Shown here in pieces: positions 49,255 to 60,089 of a stretch of 64,000 nt of DNA. Positions within the stretch are counted from its first letter, which is position 1; every line of letters begins with the position of its first letter. The stretch is from Benincasa hispida (taxonomy: Eukaryota > Streptophyta > Magnoliopsida > Cucurbitales > Cucurbitaceae): the NCBI RefSeq assembly GCF_009727055.1, contig NC_052350.1, positions 22,015,364 to 22,079,363 of the forward strand, written 5' to 3'. The notes beneath the pieces were generated by a model. It was not told the DNA's origin, did no database searches, and saw only the letters and a list, made by a program, of their open reading frames with translations. The position numbers and the translations under genes were made by a program.

Positions 49255-50759
49255 TTAAGCTACACAAGAAGGAATTAACTCCTTTCCTATTGTAAGGATA
49301 AGTAGATAAATCACTCCCTTAAGAACTAATTTTGAAGCTTGAACAATGTGGCGTCTCACCCTCTCCTGGCCAAGAAGGGTTTAGTTATAGTTGGACTATG
49401 ACTAATAGATGAAACTACACAGATAAAACGGTAATTTGGCCCAGTTGTACTTACGAGCAATTTGTGAAGGGTCAACACACTGTTGATTGGTTATATTCAA
49501 TGAACATAGAAATATATCTATAGTGCGAAGAGTGCAGCTGTCGGTCTTTAGTGGATTGACCGATAGTTAATGAAGGTTGATTAATTTAATTAAAGAGTTT
49601 AATTAATTAATCAAATCATTAGAGCTTTAATCTATAGGTCCATAAGGTCCCTTATTAGCTCAATAAAAACTAATGTGAATCAAATAAATTTTGGTTTAAT
49701 TTGAATTATTCAAATTATTTGAAGGGAATTATTATATAAGATACAATTAAATAATGTATGTTGATACATTATAATAGTTTTATAAAAGAAATAAATATTT
49801 GAATATTATTCAAATATTAATTGTATGAATATGATTCATATAAAAACTGTATGTTAAAATTAATGTTAATATGATTCATACTAAGTTTATATATAGTTTT
49901 ATGAGAGAAAATTATATTTGAATATGATTAAAATATTATATGATTTATATAGAAACTATATGTTAAAATGAATGTGAATATAATTCGTATTAAATTTATA
50001 TAGTTTTATGAGAGAGAAAATTATTTGAATGTGATTCAAATATTATTTATATAAATGTGATTCATATAAATACCATAGGGTCAACATTAATATAAATATG
50101 ATTCATACTACAGTTTTATTTAAGAGAATAACAAACTATAGATCATATGTTATATGTGATATAACATATAGTTTATATATATATATATATATATTAAATT
50201 CAAACTTTGAATCTGAATTTAATTTAATAACTCCTTTTGGGAGTTAAAAATAAGGGGAAGTAGTTTCCTTTGTTCTCCCAATCACCTAAAAAAAAAAAAA
50301 GAGAGAGAGAGAAGGAGGATCATCTTCTTCATCCATCTCCATCTCTCTATGTTACCCTCTTAGAAAAATATCTCAAGCTTTCATTCTTCCGCTTTACCAA
50401 GATTAAGTTTAAGCCCACGAAACTCTGCACAATTCACATCCCTGAAAATAACGAGGAAGACGTCGTGGTGGTGTCCTCTTCTATACGTCGTGTTCATAGT
50501 TGCGGGTGCAGGAGACCAAGAGAAGCAGTCCGTGTTCATGCTTGGGAGATGAAGCAAGAAGACGATATTCTTCAAAGGTATGCGATATCCTATCCCTCTT
50601 CTCCTCTCTATATTTTCTCAGTAGCAACATGCTTAAGTTAAAACTTTGTTTATCTATGAGTTTCCGTCGCTTTGAATTTTTTTGTATGTTCTGTAAAACA
50701 AAATTTAGGATCTGGTGCATCCAATTGCTTCCGCTGCGAAAAATTCTAATCCCTTCAGG
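49255..50759 (+). repeat. LTR, 5' truncated (tandem LTR array, unit 2)
   Basis: Starts mid-LTR (CTACACAAGAAGGAATTAAC) and ends GCTGCGAAAAATTCTAATCC, CTTCA, a family 3' end. It has several GAATATGATTCATAT-type subrepeats (49800-50115) and (TA)n at 50174-50194. ORFs at 50270-50781 lie in the R/U5-like part and are not protein-like. Confidence 0.75.
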
Positions 50760-51815
50760 ACCGACTTACTATAATGGTTAAATCCATGGACGCAAAAATA
50801 TTCTATAGTGCGAAGAGTGCAGCTGTGGGTCTTTAATGGAGTGACTCACAATTAATGAATGTTCATTAACATAATTAAAGAGTTTAATTAGTTAATGTCG
50901 GATCATTGGAACTTCTAATCTGCAGGCCCATTAGGTCCCCTTGCTAGCTCACAACAGGTAAACAATAATCAAGAATTTTGAAAGAATTTGAATTGTTCAA
51001 ATTAAATAAGGGAATAATGTTAATTGATATGATACAATTAATATAATGTATATAGATACATTATAATATAAAGTTAATTTTGAATGAGATTTAAAATTAA
51101 ACTTTATAATAAAATGAAATTTATTATTTGAATATGATTCAAATAATTAATATGAGTAGGATTCATATTAAAACTATAGGTTAAAATTTAATATGAATAA
51201 GATTCATATGAAAACTATAGTTTATGATAGAGAGAAATATTTGAATAAGATTCAAATATTTAATAAATTAAATATAAGATATTTAATTTTGTATAATTGA
51301 TTTAATTTAATTATTAATAATTAATCAAAATAAATTATTTATTTTAATTAAGTGGGAAGTTAATTTTTATTAATTCCCAACTTCATGTATTTTAGAAGAG
51401 AGATAGAAGGATGAGATATCTCTTAATCTATATGCAATTTCATCTTCTTCCTCCTGATCTTTCTCTCTAGAAAACCCTTTAACAGGAAAAAAGTTTCTTT
51501 GTGATTCTTCTCCTTGCTATTCTCTTCTCTTTCAAAAGAAGGTTCCCACAAATGGGTCTTTGCCAAGAGAGTACCAGAGAAGATTCGAAGGTAGTGTCCA
51601 GAGTTTGTTCGAAGGAGATGCGTTACAGACTTTTTCTTAAGACCTGGAGAAGATTTGAAAAATGTCTTCAAAGGTATGAATTTCTTGTCTTTAGTAATTT
51701 ATTTAAAGCATGTTTAGTCTATTATTTATGCATCACAAATGCTGTATTTTTCTATTATGTGATGTAAGTTTCTAATACAAAATCGAAGCTTTTGCTGCGA
51801 CAGTCGATCCCTTCA
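50760..51815 (+). repeat. LTR, 5' truncated (tandem LTR array, unit 3)
   Basis: Starts within the family at ACCGACTTACTATAATGG, directly after the end of unit 2. It ends GCTGCGACAGTCGATCCCTT, CA at 51815. It contains TCTGCAGGCCCATTAGGTCC and GATTCATATTAAAACTATAGG blocks. Confidence 0.75.
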
Positions 51816-51980
51816 GTTGGTCCCTGAAAAAGGGATTGACTTCAGGAATAACTAAACCTAGAGGAATCTAGCGACCATATTAACAGGGTGCCATGGGTCA
51901 TCTAGGGATAATCTTGGAACCACTCTAGAAAACTGCCAAGGTAACTCTAGAGCCTCGAGCACCATCCAAAGAAGTACCCC
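51816..51980. other. Spacer between LTR units
   Basis: 165 bases not shared with the LTR consensus and without coding sequence. It may be the host sequence that resumes after 56230. Confidence 0.4.
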
Positions 51981-53741
51981 TGTTGGGATTTATGTCCTAC
52001 ATAATAGTTTGTATTGTATAAACAATATTCATTTATTTAATAAAATAAAAAGTTATTTTCAACTTTTAGTCTTGTGTAACCCAATCCAATAAACTAAGAT
52101 CCAAGGTTATTTTATATAACTTGAACAGTATGTGGTAGATATACAAGTGGATCATATTTATGTAATAACCTAAAAGGTCTGTAGTATATAGATGAGGTTG
52201 GATGCCTTATCTTGGTGACACAATAGATACAACCCACTTTGTAAACGTTATAAGAGTTGTAAGTGTTACAAAAGATTTGATCCAAATCATTCATGTAGAG
52301 ACATGCAAGTGAAGGTATCCTATACAAAGAGTTTGTATAAGATCAAACTGCAAAATGATTAATCTCTCTTTATAACACCATTGACTGAAGAGATTAACAT
52401 TTAATAGGTTAATTGAATGTAACTCGATCTCAATCCTGAGTGAGTTTTGTCTATGAGGACAGTCTTTTAATTTATATGGGTGAGCGTGACCCATGTCACC
52501 GACTCAATAAGCCTACCACCTTAGGGACTTGTTCAAGTAGAGAGCTAAGAACATAACTACATAAGATGAAATTTATTTATTCCCGTCTTTAGGGTAAGTA
52601 GATGAATTGCTCCATTAAGGGCTTATTCTAGGTCTTGAACAATGAGGTTTCACCCTCTTACTGACCCAAGAGTGATTTAGTTTATAGTTGGGCTATAAAC
52701 TGATTATTCATTAGAGAAATCATTGGGACTTAAAGAGTAAAAAGTAATTATAGAGGTAAAACAATAATTTGATCTAACTGTAATTACAAGCAATTTGTGA
52801 ATGGTCGACTTACTGTAACAGTTATATCCGTGGACACAGAAATATATCTACAGTGTGACGAGTGTAGTTGTGGGTCTTTATTAGGAGTGACCCACACTTA
52901 ATGAATGTTGATTAATTTTAGTTAAAGAGTTTAATTAATTAATCTTGTATCATTAGAACTTTTAATCTATAGGTCCATTAGGTCCCCCTGCTAGCTCACC
53001 AAAGGTAAAATAAGAATTAATTTATTTTGGATAAATTTGAATTGTTCAAATTAAATAAAGGAATGTGCATTAATTGTATGAGATACAATAAACATAATGT
53101 ATAGAGATACATTACAATATAAAGTTATTTTTTTAATTAGATTCAAAATTAACTACATATATTAATGTGTGAATAAGATTCAAATATTAAATTAATATGA
53201 ATAAGATTTATATGAGGGAATTATATACTAATTGTATATGATACAATTAATATAATGTATATAGATACATTATATTATATAAAGTTAATTTTGAATTAGA
53301 TTCAAAATTAAACTATATAATATGAGATAATATTGAATAATATTCAAATATTAAATAATATGAATGAGATTCATATTAAAACTATAGCTTAAATATAATA
53401 TGAATGAGATTCATATTTAAACTATAGATTATGAGAGGAAAATACATTTGAATATGATTCAAATTTAGTATTAATTATATAAATGATATTTAATTAATTT
53501 ATATTAATTAATATTTGTTTACTTAACTAAATTAATTTAAATAGGATTTAATTTGATCTTAGTTGAATTTTTTTTAGAATAAGTGATATTATTATACAAC
53601 AACAACGGGGATCCCATAGCCCGGGATCAAGGCATCAAAACATCAAAGCACAAGCAAAGATAAGGTAAGTAAACCCAAAACAAAGCCTATAGGATAAGAT
53701 TAGAACAAAACCAACACAAAAAGAAACAAACTCGCATACCA

Positions 53742-54336
53742 CTAGAGAGAAAGCCAAAGAAAAGAAAAGAAAAATCCCACAAACAAGGGACAACAAGAAA
53801 AACAAAGAACAACGGGAAGTACAACAAGAAAAACATTCGTAAACACATTATATAAGATCAAGAAGATCAACCCTCCAGGAAGAAGCACGAGCACGAACCG
53901 TAGAGACCATAAGGTAAACCAGAGCTGGCATTGACCTCGGTCTACTTTCATGCAATCGCCGATTATGTTCTTGCCAGATGTAGTATATGGAAGCACACTA
54001 GAAAACACAGAATAACTTACTGATCCCACTCGACACAACCAACTCAACTCCACATCCCAACCCGCCACCCAATACGACGAGCCCAACTGACGTAACACAC
54101 CAGACCACACCTCTCTCCTCCCACTCAAAAAATAAATGATCTCGCGATTCCACACCTCCCCCACACAGAAGGTACCCCCCCCCCTCTAACAACACACCCC
54201 AACTCCTCAACCAATCCCGCGTACCCAACCTGTCCCTCACAGCTAACCACGCACAGAAGGAATGACGCAGAATACCACCCCCAACCCACAAAATACCAGC
54301 CCAAGACACCCTAGGACGACGAGGACACAAACTCTC
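53742..54336 (-). pseudogene. LINE C-terminal zinc-binding region (zf-RVT) and 3' end
   Basis: Minus-strand fragments RHSFCAWLAVRDRLGTRDWL, YLLCGGGVESRDHLFFEWE and LGSSYWVAGWDVELSWL match the usual zf-RVT layout 'KH.F..WL....RL.T.DRL......C.LC....E...HLFF.C'. The first Cys pair is partly damaged. It is separated from the RT by the palindrome at 54343-54380, where about 310 bases are missing relative to the copy at 18956-19921. Confidence 0.75.
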
Positions 54337-54342
54337 TCACGC

Positions 54343-54380
54343 CTGTCTCTTATACACATCTAGATGTGTATAAGAGACAG
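54343..54380. other. Two inverted Tn5 mosaic ends (library adapter sequence)
   Basis: CTGTCTCTTATACACATCT at 54343-54361 is followed at once by its exact complement AGATGTGTATAAGAGACAG at 54362-54380. This 19-mer is the Tn5 mosaic end used in tagmentation libraries. The palindrome extends six bases further on each side (TCACGC / GCGTGA, 54337-54386). Such a sequence is not expected in a plant genome; it marks an artefactual join in the assembly. Confidence 0.95.
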
Positions 54381-54474
54381 GCGTGAATCTATCTCTACAA
54401 CACAAGATAGCCCTTAAGTACCAAGACCTCCCAACCTCACTCCAAACAGCCCACAGAGACCGCCCACGCAAAAC

Positions 54475-55739
54475 ATAAGCCTCCACCCACGCCACCTATA
54501 ATGAACCTGATTTAATTAAGAGAAGCCAGAGCAGCTTCATAATAGTAGCTTGGTTCCAAGATGCCACATGCTTCACATTCAACCTTCCACTCCACCCCCT
54601 CGCCCAAAGGCAAGCGCACCTTATCCCACGCCACCCGTGCACCACCCCGACTCACTACACTACCCTTCCATAAATAACTACGTAACAGACGATCAACCTC
54701 ATGAGTTACACATGCAGGCAACACGAAGATGCTATACCAAAACACTTGAAAGGATTGTAAGACAGACCTAACAAGCTGTAACCTCCCAGCAAAGGAGAGG
54801 GACCGCGCTGCCAAGCTTCTAATACGAACTGTAATCCTCTGAATCAAAGGAGCACAATCCCCAGTCCTTAATCGACCTGCCAATAAAGGTAAACCCAAGT
54901 ACCTAACAGGAAGTGAACCAAGAGAGAAACCCATGAACGTAGCTAGTTCCTCAGCCTCCCCAGAATCCACACTTACAACAAACATGGAACTCTTTCCAAC
55001 ATTAGCAACTAACCCAGACAACCCTGTAAAATCTGCCAGGACCTGCCTCACAAACTCCAAAGAATCTCTCTCAGCTACACATAAAATCATCAAATCGTCT
55101 GCAAAAATCAAATGAGTCAGGCCCACATGCTCACACCGATCATGGAACCAAAATCACATAGGAGGATTATTCAACAACCTAGACAAGACCTCCATCACCA
55201 TCACAAACAAAAAAGAAGACAACGGATCCCCCTGTCTCAAGCCTTTCTTACCAGGAAAAAACCCCTCAAGGGAACCATTGACCATCACAGAGAACATAGG
55301 CGAAGTAACACAAGCCCTCACCCAACTAACAAACTGAAGGGGCGTACCTATAGCCAGCAACACACCAAACAGAAAATCCCAATTGATTGAATCATACGCC
55401 TTTTGAAGGTCTACCTTCAACATACAACGCAACTTCCCTCTGCCCTCCTTATAGCCCCCTACAAGCTCCTGACACAATAATATGTTTTCGAAAATTGACC
55501 TGCCCGGAACAAATGCAGACTAGTTACCACTGATGAAAGCAGGCAACCACAACCGCAATCTCTCAGCTAAGATCCTCAAGATACACTTATACACAACATT
55601 GCAACAAGAAATAGGACGAAACTCCTCCATACGTTCTGCTTCCCACCTCTTTAGGATAAGAGTGATAGTAGTAGAATTAACTCCACCAGGTAGGTAACAG
55701 GACAACATCACAGAAATCATCCCCAACCACTTTCCAGAC
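54475..55739 (-). pseudogene. LINE reverse transcriptase (broken)
   Basis: Minus-strand order: TTITLILKRWEAERMEEFRP and ISCCNVVYKCILRILAERL, then SAFVPGRSI after a stop, MLKVDLQKAYDSINWDFL, FPGKKGLRQGDPLSSFLF, and LIFADDLMIL with the catalytic FADD at about 55105-55094. LPVRYLGLPLLAGRL and ARVAWDKVRLPLGEGV follow. Stops or frameshifts lie near 55520, 55478 and 55140. It starts inside the RT because of 5' truncation. The motifs fit plant L1-type LINEs. Confidence 0.88.
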
Positions 55740-56230
55740 CTTAGTTGAATTTTAACTTCCTATGGTTAAGGGGATTTAATGTTGAGTTAAAGGAAGTTAT
55801 AACTTCCCCCCTCTTTCAAAAATAAGAACGTGATTTTGAAGAGATAGAACACTTCTTGATACACTCTCGCTTTCTGTAAAATTGCTTGAGAATGAAAAAT
55901 TCTCTCAACTTTCAAGACACACAATTTAAAAAAAAAAAACAGTTTATCTATATTATTTCTCTTCTCTTTGTATCCCAAAAAGGGTTCCCTAGCCCAATTC
56001 TTACTAAAGAATAGCGAGGAAGATCTAATTGGTGGTGTTCTTTTATTCGTGATCTTGGAGATTCATACAGAGAAAAACTTGGAGAATTTGAAGAACAATT
56101 CTACATTAAGGTAAATTCTCAACCTTTATGTTTTCTTAATCTATTATTTAGATTTAATTTTGTTAATTTTTTATCCCAATTCAAAGAGAAAAACAATAAA
56201 TCACTTCCGCATTGGGATTCAATTCCAACA

Positions 56231-57429
56231 TCAACTTTACAGGTATGATGGGCCAATCTACGGGCACCACATGTGGACATCGGTGAGAAGTTGAAGCTTG
56301 TTGAGAGCCAACCAATAGGGTCACAAAGCAACACAAGTTAGAAGAAATTATACTCCCAAGTCGGGCCTAGAAAATTTAGCTCATAATTTAAGTAGCCAAC
56401 CCTTGAGACTCAACATTAGGAGTGGGGCTAATGTTATAGGTGATTTTGACTGAAGGGTATAATTGACATCTAGTGCAAATATGAATGAAAAAATCAAGAA
56501 GAAGCATGATACGGGCCGAAAGGGGCAACTTAAGACCATACAAACCTTACTAAATGCCTAATGGGGCATGCTTATATCATTTCGGTCCGAACTATGGCCT
56601 AAGGAAGATGCACGGTTGGAACTAGGCACGCCCTTTGACCTAGTAGGTTATCTAGTTATCCAAAAAGGATTCTGAAACTCTAGAGAACAACCTAGGTCAA
56701 CTTTCTCCATATATACATCATTATAACTTGATATGAGATAATTTGAATCCTACTCTCAAACTCTTTAGCTTCTGCACTCTTTTATTCTCTGACTTAAGAA
56801 TCAGAGTGCATGTGGCAAGCACCATAATAGTGTGCAAATTTTCTCTTTTATAGACCACGTTCTTCTTCTCTTCAAACAAATTCACTATTGGTATTATGTA
56901 AAGGTCATGTGCGTTTTTTTTTTTTTTTTGCCTAAAATTTGGCATCAACAATCGTAATAACAAAAAAGTATTAAAAGTTATTGTCAATTTTGTTTATGAT
57001 CTAAAAGTAAAACTAATAAAGTGTTAAAACTAACAAAAATCGGTTAAAATCGATTTATGTTTAAGAAAAAAAAAAGAAAATAATAATAATAAAAGCAAGT
57101 TTGATAACCATTTGAATAGTTTTAAAAAACTAATTTTACTAATGAGTTTCTATAATTTGTTTACTCACTTTCAACTAATGTTTTAAAAAACCAAGCTAAA
57201 TTTTCAAAATAAAAAATATAAACAAGGCTCTGTTTGTTAACTATTTTATGTTTTGTTTTTGTTTTGAAAATTAAGACTTTTATCATATTTTCTTAAAATG
57301 ATTTGCATCTTACTTGAGTAAAAGAGTTGAATTCTTAGCCAAATTCCAAATTCCAAAAATATATTTTTAAGAGCTACCTTTTTTAGTTCTTGAAAAGATA
57401 GGAAGATAAAATAACGCACAATTGCAGAT
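56231..57429. repeat. Gypsy-LTR-like sequence, then AT-rich DNA
   Basis: The block at 56650-56830 ends with CTGACTTAAGAATCAGAGTG, similar to the CTGACTTGAGCATCGGAGTG phrase seen in many plant gypsy LTRs (from memory). No gag or pol is attached. A 17-nt T run lies near 56915-56931. From 57000 the sequence is AT-rich and featureless. Confidence 0.4.
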
Positions 57430-58270
57430 GTTAAGTAGGATGCTGTAACACTTTATAAAACAATATAGAGAAAGATAGAGAATAAATAACACAAATGTAA
57501 CATAGAAATTGGTAACCTAGTTCAATGAAATAACATCTATGTTCGAGGGGCAATATGGCCAAGAAAGATAAATCCACTAATGTGAAGTAAAGCAATTACA
57601 ACATTATACTTATCTGTTGGAACAAACAATAATAGTGATACATATCTAGCTCAACTTCTTTAAAGAACAATTAGGCTTCCCCTAAATGTGAGACTTCTTC
57701 TCAGTACACTTTAGGACCCCCCTAAATGTAAGTACATTAGTAGATGAACAGTTAGGCTCCCTCTAATTGTAAAAGACTTCCTACTCCCAACAGTTTATCT
57801 TTCTTTCTTCTAGTGAAGATCACTCCATAAACTTAGGCTCCCCCTAAGTTAGAGAATCCCTCTCAACTTGTTGTAAACTCAGCCAGTATTATCTAGGTGA
57901 GGACTAACGAGGTAAGAACACACACCTTCACCGAGAAGGTAACACACACTTGTGATTCTGTTCAGACTCACAAGATAGCTGCAATGATAATTATCTTTTT
58001 GAATAAAAATGCATAATCTTAGAAAACACCAAGACCACTTTAAATATGCAAAGCCAAACGTAAAAGAGAACTCTAACAAAATATTATGAAATTGATAGAT
58101 AAGAGAACTCATTTGAAGAAAATATACTGCCACAATCTTCCCAATAAGGAAACAAAAGAAACTTCAGCTTGATTATAACATCTAGCAGTTAGGAAACAAA
58201 CATGTTGAGACATTCTAATGAATACTTGCTGCAGAAGAACAAACCAACTTCAAACAATAATTTCTAATAT
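57430..58270. repeat. Dispersed repeat unit, copy 1
   Basis: Carries GAAAGATAAATCCACTA, then TTAGGCTTCCCCTAAATGTGAG and TTAGGCTCCCCCTAAG (words of 20 or less quoted in part). The same words in the same order lie at about 60090-60232 and 61760-62330. Non-coding. It is probably the untranslated part of a retroelement. Confidence 0.55.
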
Positions 58271-60089
58271 CGCAATTCTAACAGTTTTCAAAGTTTGCTT
58301 AGTTTTTAAAAACATGGGTAAAAAGTAAAAAATGAAGGAAAAAATTTAGAGGTGGAAGAGGGTGTTTGTAGGCTTAATTTTCAAAAACTAAAAACAAAAA
58401 CACTAATGGTTATCAAACAGAGCGTAAATAAATAGTTTTTATTTGTTTTTAGAATTTAGTAAAAAATTGTTTGGTTAAGAAATGTGAAATCATAATTAAA
58501 AAAATTAAGAGAAATAAAAACAAATTTCAAAAACTAAAAATTAAAAACAAAACCATTTTCAAACACATTTAAATCATGACAAAAGAAGATACAATATTAA
58601 AGTATTATAAGAGTAAAATATTTAATGACTTCTTATTTTGTGTATTTCAAACATGAAATTAAGGTGATCCGTCACACAGAACATGAATGTTTAACAGATA
58701 GTGGTAGCACAAAAAAATGTGTTATCTTACTCTGCTTAATTCGGGGTTGTTCCTAGACTTTATGTGTTTATTTCATGAATTTTTATAGGTATCGAGCATC
58801 TAAAAGATAAATCAAAGTTTTAGTAAATGGAGCCAATACGAGTCAAAACGGAGCTCAAATGCATCAACTGGAAAAAAAAATGCTGAGATTATGAAATTGC
58901 CCCTACATGCATGGCGTAGTTGCATTGCCAGGTAGGTGCCTTGCTCGACTTTGAGAGGTAGAAAGCATCATTTTTACTGAGATGTGTTGAGCACTGTGGA
59001 GCTATCCTAGAGTGTTGTGATGCTATGAAGATGGACACATGCAGATGCCCATCAGTGCCACAACACCAGGGCACGGTGTCTTCCACCTGAGGTTTGGAAT
59101 ATACATAGTGTTGCGATGTTGTACCTTAGTGCACAACATCAAACTAATTTTTATAAATAGTGCATTAGCTGCCTAGGGTTTAAGAGATCTGATCCTAGCT
59201 GATTTCTACTTGATTTCTTTCTATTTTCTTCTATCTTTTTTATCTTTGATGTATACAAACTCTACCTCTTTGACATAATGTTGATTATGGGCTAAGGTAT
59301 CTCGTTCTAGCTTGAATTTTAGGATTTTCTCCTTATTCATGTAGCTCTGAGTATTTGAACTTAGTTATTTTCTATTTGTTGGTTTCAATTCTGATTTAAT
59401 AGAGCATGGTCATATTGTGTATCGATTGTTGATTGTATGATTACCGCTTTAGATTGGCATATTATAAGTGATGTATAATTGTATACTAATCTGTAAGATG
59501 CAATATGTTTGATTAGCTTGTGAATCGATAATGATAAACATTGCTCTAATCAATCTAGGATGAAATGAATGGAATGTTTAATTAGGCGTTTGAAAATTAA
59601 ATATTCAACTTAACTTTGCCCGAGAGCTTAATGCAATTAGGTCCATTTGGATTCACATGCAATTCACTTTGAACTAATGAGTTAATTAAGACAACTAATT
59701 AGTTTTTCATATTAATTTAGTTAAATACAAACAAATACTTAAATCAAGTTATGAGAATTCAATGATCGAGTATACTTAATAGGAAAATTTCGAAATTACC
59801 CCAACTAGTTCTTTTTTCATTGATTATCACAACTTTCTTTTGCTTTCTTTACTTTCATGCTATTACTTTTCTTACAAACTAATCAATCTCAAACCCCTTC
59901 CTCTTTTACCTCGGACTGTAGACAATTTAATAGAGAAACTCAATGGTTCCTTGAGTTCAACCGATGCTACTGTTACTACATATTAGGTAGAAGCGGTTAA
60001 TTTATTTGATCCGGAATTACACGACATATTTGCTCGATCAAATAGGTTTGTAATTATAGAAACAACAATTAAAGTACCAACAACTAGTG
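58271..60089. repeat. Gypsy-LTR-like non-coding sequence
   Basis: 58640-60070 resembles gypsy LTR/leader DNA in style (GCCCGAGAGCTTAATGCAAT, CTTGAGTTCAACCGATGC), but no boundaries or primer site were confirmed. The minus-strand ORF at 58889-59086 has no recognised domain. Confidence 0.35.

Larger units (their letters stand above)
53572..55739 (-). mobile_element. 5'-truncated LINE (L1-type) with 14-bp TSD
   Basis: CTTAGTTGAATTTT occurs at 53558-53571 and 55740-55753, exactly at both ends. The poly-A lies at the low-coordinate end (T-run on plus strand 53568-53575), so the element reads on the minus strand. It carries RT, a C-terminal zinc-binding region and a 3' UTR, lacks endonuclease and ORF1, and its frames contain stops. 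A Tn5 mosaic-end palindrome sits inside at 54343-54380. Confidence 0.92.
51981..56230 (+). mobile_element. Full-length LTR (about 2.07 kb) interrupted by a LINE
   Basis: Begins TGTTGGGATTTATGTCC and ends GGGATTCAATTCCAACA; TGTTGG..CCAACA are matching inverted ends. The LINE at 53572-55739 and one 14-bp TSD account for the excess length. Flanks (ACCCC left, TCAAC right) do not match, so the LTR is either a recombinant or its TSD has decayed. It contains GAATGAGATTCATATTAAAAC-type subrepeats at 53160-53460. Confidence 0.8.

Noticed and set aside
54343..54380. Natural terminator or transposon origin for the palindrome
   Set aside because: The sequence matches the 19-bp Tn5 mosaic end exactly and twice; a library artefact is far more likely than a native hairpin.
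55112..55390. Plus-strand ORFs in the LINE
   Set aside because: Antisense shadows of the minus-strand RT, which carries FADD and the other RT motifs.
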